Source: Anaeramoeba flamelloides (lineage: Eukaryota; Metamonada; Anaeramoebidae). From it: DNA of 64,000 nt. The stretch is taken from NCBI GenBank assembly GCA_027625915.1, contig JANTQA010000047.1, positions 1,054,001 to 1,118,000 on the forward strand. The letters are read 5' to 3'. The position numbers and the translations under genes are program-made. Of the stretch, positions 1 to 11,619 are shown piece after piece; the stretch's first letter is position 1, and each line of letters opens with the position of its first letter. The notes beneath the pieces are model-generated. The model searched no databases and had not been told where the DNA came from. It worked only from the letters and a program-made list of their open reading frames with translations.

Positions 1-1050
1 TACTATTTATCAAACCTGGAAAATTCAACCTTTAACTAAAAGAAATACTTTTTTTGGAACTGCCCAGCCTATGAAAATAATCGTAAAATCTGGATATCTG
101 AATTAAAAGAAAATTAACATCTCTAATATATTAAAAAATAATATTATTACTATTTTAGATATTATTAGACCAAGAGATTCATCGTATTTATTAGCCTTAG
201 TGGGTAATAAATTTTTTTTATAGTCTTTAACAAAATTCCTAAATCATAATTTAAGAATTCGGGCAAATAAGAGGAATTAAAAACTCCTCGGTTAAATAAT
301 AAAAAAAAAAAGAAATACTTTTTAATTTATGTATTTTTTGTCAATAATTAATAACCCCGATCTTAATTCTTTGAGATGGTAATAACTCAATGATTGAAAA
401 TACCAATAAGTTTTAAAATTATATCTCAACTTTTAAAATCTTTTCAAACATATAAAACTAATTAAAGGTAAACTGCCTAATAATAAAATAATAATTTATA
501 TCACCAAATAACCAATTATATTACAGCCTGTTCCACTTTTAAGACCCAAAATTTCAAGGAAATTTAGGATACACAAAAACTCTCAAATATAAACAAATAT
601 TTTTTGGAAATTTTTTTTACTCAAATAATTTTCAGAAAATTTGAATTATGTGCTTTAATTTTAGATTTTTCTGTGTGTCTTAAATTTTGTAGAAATTTTG
701 ACTCTTAAAAGCGGAACAGACTATAATAAAAATTAGTTATTTAGACTCTCGATATCCGAAAAAAGAAAATTGCTTATTCTATTATATTCCAAGAAACTTA
801 ATAAATATATGAATAACATAAATGATCAATTTTTTTTGATCTTCAAGGATTAAATATTTTGGTTAATTTTTTCTTCTATTTTTAAAATAAGATTAAAAGT
901 TTCAAGGTTATTTGTTCATACAGACTCTTCTCAGAACTTTCTAAAAGTGAGGTTCCTCAAAATAAAAACCCTGGACAAAATTTTCTTTTGTTGTTCAAAA
1001 GCTAAAATAGAAACAAAAAGGATTAGATCTTTTAACCGAAAATTAAATTT
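1..1050 (+). repeat. Dispersed repeat family I, copy 1 (cut by window edge)
   Basis: Non-coding, very A+T-rich stretch that matches about 9480-10420 and 46780-47860 in the same orientation and about 50730-51400 in reverse. Shared landmarks are a 'GGAAAATTCAAC' block, a 'TTCAAGGATTAAATAT' block and an 'AAATAAGATTAAAA' block in the same order. The copies differ by many substitutions and indels, so this is an old family. A younger family C element is inserted at 524-723. No open frame is conserved between copies and the class is unknown. Confidence 0.6.
524..723. mobile_element. Family C TA-flanked MITE, copy C1
   Basis: About 200 bp element with inverted ends: left CAGCCTGTTCCACTTTTAAG, right end reverse-complements to TAGTCTGTTCCGCTTTTAAG, flanked by TA on both sides. 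It sits inside family I copy 1. Similar copies lie at 28746-28942 and 56139-56339. The CAG(T) terminus and TA target fit a non-autonomous Tc1/mariner-type element; this class is inferred from the ends alone. Confidence 0.7.
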
Positions 1051-1060
1051 GGAAAATATG

Positions 1061-1593
1061 AACTAAATTAAATTCCATAAATTTGGACACATTTTAAACA
1101 GATTATAGAATAACAATACCCCAGTTATATTCGATTTGTACATAATTCTAATTTTACAAACTATGTCATATTTTTTTATACTATTTTGTTTTTATTTCCT
1201 TTTTTGTACTTAGGTAATCTGTTTCGTTAGATCTGAAGTTTTTTTTTGATGGTTGATAGAAGGTCAGTTTTTAGTATGCTAAATTGAAAAATCATATAAA
1301 ATTTGTTGATGATATCTTTTCATTTGATTGATCAACAATTGTTGGTGAAATTTCAACAAATTAACCAATACATTTTTTGTTCCGCTCGTTTCATAATTTT
1401 GGAAACACTGATTTTTATTTTTTAGTTTTATATTTTTTTCTTTTATTTGGATTAAAATGTTTACTTATTAAAACATTAATACTAGGTTACTTATATGTTG
1501 TTTTATCTTAGGTTTGGAAAAATACAATAAATTGGGTTTTTTTGCCTATTTTTGATTTTGGGTGTGTCTAAATGTTTGGAAAGGGGTTTAGTT
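1061..1593. mobile_element. Family H TA-type MITE, copy H1
   Basis: About 530 bp non-coding element with imperfect inverted ends around AACTAAATTCC...TTTGGACACA. The interior is shared in order with 11620-12154 and 50003-50532, including 'TTGATCAACAATT' and 'GGAAACACTGATTTTTA'-like blocks. Flanking TA is seen clearly in H2 and H3. It has no coding capacity. Confidence 0.65.
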
Positions 1594-1599
1594 TCTTTT

Positions 1600-3100
1600 G
1601 TTGTAAAATATCGATATTTTTTTTCTAAATTGGGTTTTCCTTTCCTAAAATTAAATTTTAAATGAGTTTGTATATCTAGCCAAATTCTTAAATATAATTT
1701 TTTTTTATTGATTTATAGTTTTTGTTCATTTTATCAATATTAGTATTCATTCCAAAAACTCTAATTATTTTGAAATATTTTTCTACTTGATAATTTATTT
1801 CTAATTGAAACGCTAAAATTCTTGGAATTATTTCAAATAAAAAACTGTTAAAAACGTTAAATTCAGAAATATTTGTGATTTATTCAAATAAAACCTTTAA
1901 AAAAATTTATAATGTAAACCTCTAATAAAAATAAGTACTAATTTTTTTAGAATGTCTGTATATTCTAACAAATACGATATTAGTACTTTAAGAACTGTCA
2001 AACCTAAACAACAAAATTTCAAACACTAGATAAAAAAAATTTTAAAATCAATTGATAATATAAGTTAAAATTCGAAAATATATCATCCTTTAACAATTAA
2101 AAATATAAATTACTAAGTAATCAATAACATTTACAATCAAAATATTTTTTAAATATCTTACAATCAATTTTAACCCTATATCGTAGATAAAAACCAAATT
2201 GTAATTTACCTTAAAAATTAATAGAGTAGAAGTAAGTACATAAATATCCAATCTATCGTGCTTATCCATTAAAGAGATTCCAAAAGTATTCGAAAATTTT
2301 TAATCTGGATAAATACTTATTTTTAAGTTTCTATTTGGTCATGAAAATGATAAATTTATTTTTTATATATATTTTAATTATTTTTTCTTCTTCTTTTTTT
2401 TTATTTGATGATTTTTCTGTAATTACTCCTTTCTATAAATAAATAAATAAATAAATACTTATTTTTAAAATTCAAAACATAAAATTTTTATTTTTCTTTC
2501 AATATTTCAATTAAACAACTTTTTATTAATTGTAAATTTCAATTAGGAAATTTATAATATTGTATATCAAATTAGTTCAAACCAATTGAATATAAATTGA
2601 CAATAATCAAAAAAACTTTTCCAATTAAAATGCATATAATTATTTATATTGATTACAATTATTTTGCCCATATTTACTATTTAACAAAAAAAAACACAAA
2701 TTGTTAAAGTAATAATTATTTTAATGACCCATTTTTTTTCAACCATAGTATAATATTTTTTTTGCTTTATTAATTGAATATTTTGAAAAAAAAATATTTT
2801 TTCAAAAAATAATTACTTAAAGCTAAGATCCACAATCAAAAGTCCCTAGGAATATGTATGTAACTTTTAAAAAATTTTTTTGTAGTAAATCACTTCTTTG
2901 ATTTAAAAATATCTTTTTGGGTTTGGGTACTCTAGAAAATTTTCAAATGATAATTTCAATTGTTAATTTTGAATTTTTATATATCTATATATGAAATCTA
3001 GAAAATATAATTTTAAGAATACTCAAATATAACGATATTTGTTCAAATTTTAGAAAAATTGATAATTAGTTTTTGTAATTTTCACCTTGGTATTATAATA
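1600..3100. other. Gene-free A+T-rich stretch
   Basis: No supported gene. Open frames are short and made of homopolymer runs. At about 2330-2460 there is a fragment of the K/L dispersed repeat (a GGTCAT...AAATGATA start, then an AATTATTTTTTCTTCTTC tract and AATTACTCCTTTC), matching 8920-9060 in reverse and 36880-37010 and 63260-63380 in the same orientation. Confidence 0.5.
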
Positions 3101-3640
3101 AAAAAGTTTTTTTTTTACTAAAAAAAAACTTGAACTTGTTATTATTGATTGAAAATGAAAGTATTATTAGATTTTTGAAGTTATTTAATTGTTTATATGC
3201 ATTTTTTTGAATATATTTATAAACTCTTTTTAAGTCAAAGTGGACCAGTTTTATTGAAGAAATAGAACACATTCTATGGGTTTAATTCATTATTCTTCTC
3301 AAAATAAAAAGTCAATTAATAAGATCAAAATCATTTTTTCTCATTTTTTAAATATTTTTTTTTTGTATTTTGATTTTTTCCTTTTATTTTACTTTTTTTT
3401 TTTTCTTTTCTTTTTTATTTTTTTTTTAAAAATTAAATTTGAAAAAAAAAATGTTTGAAACTCAAAATTAACATTAATAAAACTGAGTTTTGTATGTTCG
3501 ATAAAAATTCATATTTTTACAAGTAAAAAATCTTATTGTCAACAATTTTAATTTCCTAAAGAAATTGAGAAATTTTGCACGAGACGTTCTAATGCAAAGG
3601 TATCAATAAATTTTTAAACATTTTTTTGTTTTTTGAAATT
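3100..3640 (+). repeat. Dispersed repeat family J, copy J1
   Basis: The block around GAAATAGAACACATTCTATG followed by AATTCATTATTCTT, then T-rich sequence and AAAAATGTTTGAAACT, is repeated in reverse at about 14510-14760. Weaker relatives lie near 38330-38410 and 57520-57680. A short open frame inside it, 3276-3458, is only the T-rich tract translated and is not called as a gene. Confidence 0.55.
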
Positions 3641-3797
3641 TATCATTTGTTCAGGCTTTTCTTTTATTAGTATCGACTTACTTAGGAAGTTTATTATTTC
3701 TCATATATCTAAACAATCTTAGTTTTGTGGGTTCTTAGATATGAGGCGACTTTTTCATTTTTGGCTGGATAATATTGAGTGAAATGGTGTTTATATA

Positions 3798-3932
3798 CAG
3801 TCCTGTGCCTTTTTAAGACACAGAAAAAATCAAGAAATAAGGCACAAAAAAATCCCATTAAGGCACAAAATCAAAGTGGTCAAAAGAATGCACAATTTTT
3901 CTGTGTAATTTCCAATATTACTCATATGTAAT

Positions 3933-3982
<50 letters not shown>

Positions 3983-4133
3983 GAAAACACTCAAACTAAC
4001 TCTGTAATTATTTGGTGAAATTATGTCTTGAAATTGGGAAAGTGCCTTAAATCAAAAAATTGTGCCTTAAAGTGAACAAAATTTTTTGCCTTATATGTTG
4101 ATTTTTCCTGTACCTTAAAATGGCACAGGACTG
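3798..4133 (+). mobile_element. Family B TA-flanked MITE, copy B1
   Basis: 336 bp element with terminal inverted repeats CAGTCCTGTGCC / GGCACAGGACTG directly flanked by TA. Subterminal AAGGCACA motifs recur in inverted orientation and the middle is an expandable (AT)n tract (3937-3979). A near-identical reverse copy is at 7420-7731. Tc1/mariner-type termini; no coding capacity. Confidence 0.85.
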
Positions 4134-4165
<32 letters not shown>

Positions 4166-4746
4166 AGCTATTTCCAAGAAAGTGGGGCAAATTTATTTTA
4201 AAATATATTTATGTAATCCATTCTTCAAAAACGAATTTTAATATATAAAATCATTAACCGCCATTTATAGATTCTTAGTTATAATTCAATTTGTTTCTTA
4301 GTATTGTATTGCAGAAATAAAATTTATCAAAATTTTTGATCTTGATTTTATCGGTTAGTTTTTTACGATGAAAATTGGTGTTTATTATTTTCTTTTTGAT
4401 CGAAAAAAATATTTTCATAACTTGTATAATCTCACAAAATTTACAATATAATTAAAAACATATAACCACGTTTTTGTATTTAAAAAATCATTTGTTCTAT
4501 TTCCACATTTCCGATTTTTTATTGAAATTGGTCATACATTGTTTTAACCAAAAAAAGTGCTATTTTTTTTTCCTTTTTTTGGGAATATTTCAACTTGCGT
4601 GTTTTGAATTAAATACATAAGTGGTTGGTTCAATTGGTATAAATATCAAACTTAATTTGGTATACTCAATTAATGATTACCATCACTAAAAAAGATTATT
4701 TTTTATGAAATGTAAAAAAAAATGCCCTACTTTTTTGGAAATACCT
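4166..4746 (+). mobile_element. Family D TA-flanked MITE, copy D1
   Basis: 581 bp, bounded by TA and by inverted ends AGCTATTTCCAAGAAAGTGG on the left and the reverse complement of AGGTATTTCCAAAAAAGTAG on the right. It is collinear with 17089-17684, including the 'AAAAAAAGTGCTATTTTTTTT' region (quoted in part). It starts only about 30 bp after B1, separated by (AT)n, so both landed in the same TA-rich tract. Confidence 0.8.
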
Positions 4747-5741
4747 TATATATATATATATATATAACTTGAACAATCAATTCCCCCTTTTTTTTTTTAT
4801 TACATTTTTCCAATTCAGACTGTCTTTTTTTCTTTTCTTTTCCCTTTTTTTTTTTCTTTTATTAAATTAAAATAATCCCTATCTAAATTTTGTCGAGAGT
4901 TTTCAAAAAAAAGCAAAAAATACAGAAATCCTCTTTAAAGACATTTCAAAATTAGATTTTAATTTTGAGTATTTTTTTAGTTTTATTCCAAGGTTAATAT
5001 TAATAAAGTTAGAATTTTTAATCAATATCCCATCCTGAAAGGTTAAGTGAACCCACTCCATAATTTATATACTTCTCTGAATAATGGAAATATATTGTAA
5101 AATATTTACAAATATTTTCAATTGATCAAAAAAATTCTTTTCCTTGTTTTTAATTTTTCAAAAATTCTGAAAAAATCTACACTTATTTAAGATAAAAAAC
5201 AGAAAAAATGTCTTAAAAAGCACTAACTTTTTTAAAAGGGCTCCATACCGATAAATTCCGAAAAATATTTTTAACTTTTTTGTTCACTTTCTTATTTTCG
5301 AAAATGCTTTTTCGAGTTAGAGAAAGAATTTTATTTGTATAAATCCAAAGATAAGTTGTAAACTAGTCGAAAACAAGACTGTAGTTTGAAAAAAAAATGT
5401 TTTGAAAGTTGGTTTACAAGATATAAAAAAATGGTCATTGGACCAAATAGTATAAAACTAGTTTTAGCATTTATCAGTACAATTAAAACTTTTTGATTTA
5501 CAAAAAGTCTGTAACGAAAAAATAAAAACATATAGAAAAAGAAAAATTTGATTGGAGGAGAACAAATTCAGGTTTTATTAGTAAAGGGCCTGTATTAAAT
5601 TACGAATTAAAACTAAGAAACAGGAACTGAATCAATACTCATTGGATCAATTTCTAATTTTATTTTACAATAGGAACAACTGATTAACAAAAATAATTAC
5701 GATTATTTTGAAGGGTTTGCTATTAAAAGAAGAATATCCAA
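4747..5741. other. Gene-free stretch
   Basis: Contains (AT)n, T-rich and A-rich tracts. I see no gene, RNA or repeat boundary. It includes the 3' flank of the phosphoesterase gene that ends at 5742. Confidence 0.4.
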
Positions 5742-6855
5742 TTATAATAAGATATGTAACTTTTTGTTATATCCCACAGATTCCCAGGGGTAGCCCCTTG
5801 GATTAGTGGCAACTCTGGTGCCTTGTATAATTCCATCAAAGCTCCAATGTGTGTGACCGTACAGCCAAGTTTTTATATGTGTGTGCTTACATTTATCATT
5901 GTTTTTTAGCAGATATTCCAAATCGGAAGCAAAGGCATGGTTGATCAGCTGGTCTTCATAGCCTGGCTCTGCTGTTCCGTCAAAAGAGGGAACGTGATGA
6001 GAAAAGACAACCATTGAGTCTTCCTTGTTTTTGTTCGAAATCTTCATATTGCGCTTGATCCACTTAACGTTCCTTTCAAACATATTTTGGGTATATTCCA
6101 CGGTCATCTTTTCAGTTTTGGTTTGGTAACAATAATTATAATCATTTAACCCACCAGAGATTGTTTCCTTCGCTTTTTTGGGGATATCAGACCAAAGTGT
6201 TGTTCCCAGGATGCGAACACTTCTTTTTTTCATCTTGATTAACACAGAATCATTATTTAAAAAGAAGACGTTCTTTGTTGGTACATTTGAACAGATCTCT
6301 TCAATAAGCTGATCTATTTCTTCGACAGTTTTTGCTGTCTCTTGCTTTGCTTGGTAAAATTCGTGGTTTCTTTTTGAATTGTCATGAATGATTATTAGTT
6401 AATTTTCAAAGATTTTGCATTTTGGAATGAAAGGATTGAAAAAAAAGACAAAAAAAAAAAGATAACGAAAAGATGAATGTTTTTGTGAATTTTGGATTGG
6501 TATGAAAAGAAAAAATCTATAAAATACAAGTAACAAACCCTGTGATGACAAAAACTAATTTGAATTTCTTTCCCATTTCAATTAAAAAATCTGCATAAGG
6601 CTCTTGAGTGGGTATTCCAATATCACCTAATAACGCAAGCATGTCAGACTTTGACTCTATGATTTTTGGAACACTTTTCATAGCAAGTTCAGGTGACTCA
6701 TACATTTCCAAATGAAGATCCGAAACAAATTGACAAGTTAGCCAATCTAAATCTAAAGCTTCAATGATAATGTCTGCTTTTCTTTCTTCTTTTTTTTGGT
6801 TTTTTCTTTTGATGATATTGAAGAATTCCTGTTGATCGTTCTCTTGGATGTTCAT
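5742..6855 (-). CDS. Calcineurin-like metallophosphoesterase, 2 exons
   Basis: Exons 6855-6539 and 6369-5742, intron 169 bp with GTTTGT donor and AAAAG acceptor; 314 residues. The metal-binding signature of the superfamily is complete and in order: D46-x-H48 in FVSDLHLE, GD at 77-78 (LLGDIG), GNHE at 106-109 built exactly across the splice junction, SHH in VVFSHHVPS, and GHTH at 277-280. The C-terminal NPRGYP segment also occurs in uncharacterised single-domain phosphoesterases of bacteria and protists. The enzyme should hydrolyse a phosphoester with two bound metal ions; the substrate is unknown. No signal peptide or membrane segment, so probably cytosolic. The start is the first in-frame ATG; the frame stays open about 95 bp further upstream without ATG, so an extra 5' exon is possible. 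The first 40 residues are charged and not part of the core fold. Confidence 0.87.
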
Positions 6856-7116
6856 TCTTTTTAAATTTGAAACGAGATGAAATGGTTTGTTGGACGTATC
6901 GAAGTGTTTCAAAAAAATGAAATTCTCATTTTCAAAAAAAAAACCTTTTAGTTAAAATGTTGGTCTCTTGAATTTTGTTGTCTCGACTCAGAAGAAATTT
7001 TTTGCTTTTTATTGAAGGAAAGTACTCGTCTTTCCAAAATATTCGTGCAAAATTATACTTTATATATCTCGAAAAAATTGAGAATTTTTCTTCTTTTAAG
7101 GTACTAGCTCTATTAC

Positions 7117-7834
7117 CATTGTGGAAAAAAAGTGAAACAAGGTTTAATTGGGAACATTAAAGTAACCTGAAAATTCAAAGTAAAATCAATGAAAAAAAGA
7201 ATAAATAAATAAATAAAGACAAAATGAAGTATTCGACACAATAACTGTTTTTCCAATACTGTCTTTTAATATGGGCTTTTCTTTGGTTGATCAATTATTA
7301 AAAATTTGTTGAAAAAAATTGACTATTTTTTAGATCTCCAAAACCACCTCAACAATTTCGATAATCAAGGAGATTTAAATTGTATTTGTTGAGTTGATTG
7401 AAAATAATAAAATGGGTTACAATCCTGTGCCATTTTCAGGTACAGGAAAAATCAACATATAAGGCAAAAAATTTTGTTCACTTTAAGGCACAAATTTTTG
7501 ATTTAATGCACTTTCCCAATTTCAAGACATAATTTCACCAAATAATTACAGAGTTAGTTTGAGTGTTTTCTTCAATATATATATATATAGAATATAACAT
7601 TTTGGGTAATCTTGGAAATTTACACAGAAAAATTGTGCCTTATTTTGATCACTTTGATTTTGTACCTTAATGGGATTTTTTTGTGCCTTATTTCTTGATT
7701 TTTTCCCGTGCCTTAAAAAGGCACTTGACTGTATTATTTGAAGTTAATTGGTTTCTTCTTTTTATTGATTTTACTTATCATTTTCAGTAAGGTTCCCAAT
7801 TAAAAACCATGTTTCACTTTTTTTCCAAAACGGT
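7117..7834. mobile_element. Family A TIR element, copy A1, carrying a nested B element
   Basis: Ends are inverted: left CCATTGTGGAAAAAAAGTGA, right reverse-complements to ACCGTTTTGGAAAAAAAGTG, each next to TA. The subterminal AATTGGGAAC and ACCTGAAAA blocks also mirror each other. It is collinear with the 456 bp copy at 18684-19139; the length difference is the family B insertion at 7420-7731. A weaker relative lies at about 56770-57070. Non-coding. Confidence 0.75.
7420..7731 (-). mobile_element. Family B MITE, copy B2, nested in A1
   Basis: 312 bp reverse-orientation copy of B1 (CAATCCTGTGCC left, CAGTCAAGTGCC as reverse complement of the right end). The uninterrupted family A copy reads AATGGATTATTATTTG at the matching position, and the sequence around this insertion reads GGGTTA before and TATTATTTG after, so a single TA was duplicated. 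Confidence 0.85.
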
Positions 7835-8159
7835 TATTTTTTTTTTTCAACAATTTCTCAAAAAGGATTACTTATCTAGAAAGTATGTTTAATATTGAAA
7901 ATAAATAGGGTCTTTCAAATCCAAGTAATTGGTAAAACATTTTCTCAATCTCTATTAAATTTACGTAAAAAAAATTAATAGAGATTAGTCCCCTAATTCC
8001 CAAAAACATGTAAACACAGATTGTTGAATTTTTTTCCCCATTTTTTGTTGGTAAACAGAAAAAGATTGGTTGTGGATAAATTGGTATTTTTTCGTCTAAG
8101 TTTGTTAAAAAATCCTCATTTTTGGAAAGATTTCAAGATTCTTTAGGATTCAGATTTAA

Positions 8160-8712
8160 GGTTTACAATCCCTGAAATTTGAAAAAATATTATCTTGTGT
8201 AGGGTGTAGTAACTTATTAATTTGGTTCTAAGCTGATCGATCATATGCTTGTTATGGGTTTTAATAGTATTTCATAATGGTAATTTTTTACAATGTAATT
8301 TTTTTTATTTCCGAAATCCAAACTGTTGAGTATAAGATTAATAGATTGGTAGGTGTTCAAGAATAAATATAAATTTTTGGGTTGTAGAAAAAAATTTTGA
8401 TTTTCTTTTTTGCGAATTAACTAATGAAAAAAAAATTTTTTTTAAAAGTAAAAAATAAAACCCAAACTTAATTGAAAATTTCAATCAAATCCATTCTAAT
8501 ATGATTTGTGTAATAATTAACTTCCGATATATGTCTTTCGCTCTTCAGTTTGGATTTCGGAAATAAAAAAAATTAAATTGTCAAAAATTACCATTATGAA
8601 CCACTATTAAAACCCATACCAAACATATGATCGATCAGCTAAGAACCAAATTAATAAGTCACTACACCCTACACCAAATAATATTTTTTTCAGATTTCAG
8701 GGATTGTAAACC
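8160..8712. mobile_element. TTAA-flanked foldback element
   Basis: 553 bp with inverted arms of about 170 bp (8160-8330 and 8545-8712) that are nearly identical, beginning GGTTTACAATCCCTGAAAT and bounded exactly by TTAA at 8156-8159 and 8713-8716. The spacer is about 215 bp and non-coding. TTAA duplication is the hallmark of piggyBac-type transposition; the GG terminus is shared with the element at 19934-21252. Assignment to piggyBac is inference. Confidence 0.75.
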
Positions 8713-8919
8713 TTAAGGGACTAGTAAACATATAAAAAAAATCTCCTCGTAAATTTAATAGTAAATATAAAAATTTTTTTCAGCGTCTTTAAATGGAAAA
8801 ACCCAAGTAAAAATCTGATTAATACAAATCAAAACTCACTTTTAATACTATTTTCGGTAATGGATTATTGTTTTTTTTAAGATTGTATCCCTTTCTCTTA
8901 TTTTAAAAAGTTCAAAATT

Positions 8920-9240
8920 TAAATATTTATGATCAGAAAGGAGTAATCAATTAAATTTACTAAATAAAAAAGAAAAGAAGAAAATAATTAAAATATTAAA
9001 GTAAAAAAAAAAAATTATATCATTTAAATGACCAAATTAAAAATCATCCACTGTAGTTAGGTTTTTCAGGATTTAAAAGAATTGAATACAATCATTGATT
9101 TTACTTAATTCTTTCAAATTCTGGAAAACCGCCGTTATCTTTTTTTTAATTTTAGAAATAAAAAGAAAATTTTTTAAATGTTCTTTTTATTTCTTAAATT
9201 AAAAAAAAGCTAGGAACTTGACGATACTTCTCTTGGAACA
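8920..9240 (-). repeat. K/L composite repeat fragment
   Basis: Reverse-orientation L block (GGAGTAATCAATTAAATTTA..., AAAATAATTAAAATATT) followed by K modules: a palindromic stretch around AATTGAATACAATCATTGAT and an inverted pair of AAATTAAAAAAAAGC-type segments. Related K modules occur at 10800-11400, 15350-15540, 23330-23640, 36640-36730, 42420-42740 and 62640-63260. Confidence 0.5.
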
Positions 9241-9479
9241 GAAGGAGTAAGAACCCGGTAGAAAAATAATCAGCTATAAATAATATTCCACAAACTGCGA
9301 TTAATAAATTAGTCTTCCACAACTCCGAAAAGTGTAGCACTATGTACCCGAAAAAAGTTCAAAATTTAACAGATTTCCAAATTATTTTAAAAATAATTAT
9401 TTACTTTGATAGAAGAAAGAAATCTTATTTTCTGTGAAGGAATGGTAAAAAAAAACACTATGAAAATACTTTAAAAAGT

Positions 9480-10420
9480 TCTAAAATAAAATAATTTTTA
9501 AAATTTACTTCATTAAAAAAAAATAAATAATTATTTTAAACTTTAAAAAAAATATAATTTTTTGATTCAAAGAATTGATTTTGAATCGATTTTTTCTATT
9601 TTTTGAAGAAAATTTCAGAGAATTTAAATCAAATAATTAAATCAAAAATTCTCCCAAAATACTTTTTATAAAACCAGGAAAATTCAACTTAGAAAGTAAA
9701 ATAATACTTTTTAATTTGATTATTTTTAAATAATAATTCATAAAACTCATCTAATTTTTTTTTCAGTGAGTTATTAACTCTTCAAGGATTAAATATATCA
9801 ATAGATTTTACGATTATTTCTCAATTTTTTAAAACATTTTCAAACAAATTAAATTGTATTAAAATTAATAATTCCAATAATAATAAAAATAATATTTATG
9901 ATCAAATAACTGATTTTAATACTAAGAATTTGGTGCTTATACCATGAATATCTGAAAAAGATAATTTACGAATTTTTTTCAAATTTCAGGAAATTTAATA
10001 AATATTTAGAATAAAATATATGATAACCTTTTTTTAGATCTTCAATGACTTCAATATTTGATTTAACTTTCTTGTATTTTTAAAATAAGATTAAAATATT
10101 CATTTTATTTGTTCATAAAACTATTAAAAACTACTAAAAGTAAGATTTTCTTAAATATAAAAAGGTGTTTTTCTATTTTAAGTTCAAATTTGATCCAAAA
10201 TTCACTAAAAAAAGCATCATAATCTTTTAACTGAAAAATTAATTGGGGAAAAAAAAGAACTTCAAAAAAAAATGATAACCCATCTCTCTAAAGTTGATAA
10301 ATGGGGTTGTGTATCAGGTCTAATTATAGTTTTGTATAAATAATTACTCAGTTACATTTGGGAAGAAAAATAAATACGAGTTAATAGTCACTTAAAAGAT
10401 AGAGGGAGAACTAACTTGTG
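9480..10420 (+). repeat. Dispersed repeat family I, copy 2
   Basis: Collinear with 1-1050 and 46780-47860. It includes the ATAATTTTTTGATTC start region, the GGAAAATTCAAC block and the final AAATAAATACGAGTTAATAG block, which aligns with AAATAAATATGAATTGCTAG near 47805. No conserved open frame. Confidence 0.6.
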
Positions 10421-10429
10421 TTTTTAACT

Positions 10430-11400
10430 TTAACCTTTCACGATCCTGAAAAAATTTATTCAAAAAAAAAATAAACATTTACTAATTATTCACTTTTTAA
10501 TAACTTCAATTATAATAAACCTTATTGGTTTACAAAAAATTGATGATCAAAATAACATTTTTAAGATATTTTACAATTAAAGTTGAATAATCCAATTTTT
10601 CAGGTTCTAGTAAGATTTTTTATAAATTTAATTTTAACAAATTTTAAATTTTTTTTCTTCATAGATAAGATTTCAATTTATTATATTTTAAAAAGTATTT
10701 TAAATCTGATGACTATCTTTCAAATAGGGGAATCAAATATTTAGACTTATAAAGAATTAATTGTTCTTTTAAATAGGAAAAAAATCTTTTATATTCTTTC
10801 GAATTCCGGAAAACCTAGGACACTTCCGTTATGTTTTTTTTTTAATTTTAGAAATAAAAGGAGAATTTCATTAATTTTCGGTTTATTCCAAAAAGTAACA
10901 AAAAACCATGATTAACTTTTCCAGTATTTAAAAGAATTGAGCAAAATCTTTGATTTTTCTCAATTCTTTTAAATCCAGGAAAACCACACTTAGCTTTTAA
11001 TTTGAGAAAGGAAAAGAAAATTTTAAAAATTTTCTTTTAATTTCTTAAATTAAAAAAAATCGCTGTTAGGTTTTCTTGAGTTTTCTGTTTATTTGTAAAA
11101 TAGAAAACCTCAAAAAAACCTAGAACAAGTCACAAATAAATAGAAAACTCAAAAATACCTAACGAAAATCAATCGATTTTCTAAATAAAATAGAAAACCT
11201 TAAAAAAACCTAGAACACTTCACAGATAAAACAGAAAACCTCAAGAAAACCTAGGCACTCTATGACACTTGACGGCACCCTAAGGACACTTTAGTTAAGT
11301 TTTTCAGAATTCAAAACAATAGAGTTAATTCTTTTGATTTTACTCCATTCTTTTAAATTCTGTTAAAATCCAACGACAGTAAGAGGTAATTAATTTCCTC
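10430..11400 (+). repeat. Dispersed repeat family F, copy F1
   Basis: Collinear with 22985-23930 and 42085-43030. All three begin with a CACGAT/CATGAT...GAAAAAATTT segment, then AATAACTTCAATTATAATAA, TTTTACAATT and ATCTGATGAATATCTTTCAA-like blocks, then palindromic K modules. F1 lacks the 3' segment present in F2 and F3 and instead runs into a tandem module array and an A-run. Class unknown. Confidence 0.6.
11060..11270 (-). repeat. Array of ~41 bp modules
   Basis: Three to four degenerate copies of a unit of about 41 bp that contains AACCTAGAACACTTCACA, AAATAAAATAGAAAACCTC and A-runs, broken by a palindrome GAAAATCAATCGATTTTC. The same unit occurs in the opposite orientation at 62868-63060. 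It ends in GGCACTCTATGACACTTGAC, which resembles the ends near 23610 and 42705. Confidence 0.65.
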
Positions 11401-11405
11401 CCTTC

Positions 11406-11437
<32 letters not shown>

Positions 11438-11619
11438 ATTTTAAAAATTTATCAACAATCCATTTAATCTTTCAATTTTCGACTTTCATACAACCACGAT
11501 AAAAAAAAGTGTTAATTTCATTTTAATAAATGGCCTTTAATAAGAATGGTTAGAGCGACTGTACTTTCAGTTTTATTGAAAATTCCCAAGATGTTTTAAT
11601 AGTTTTCAAAATAAATATA

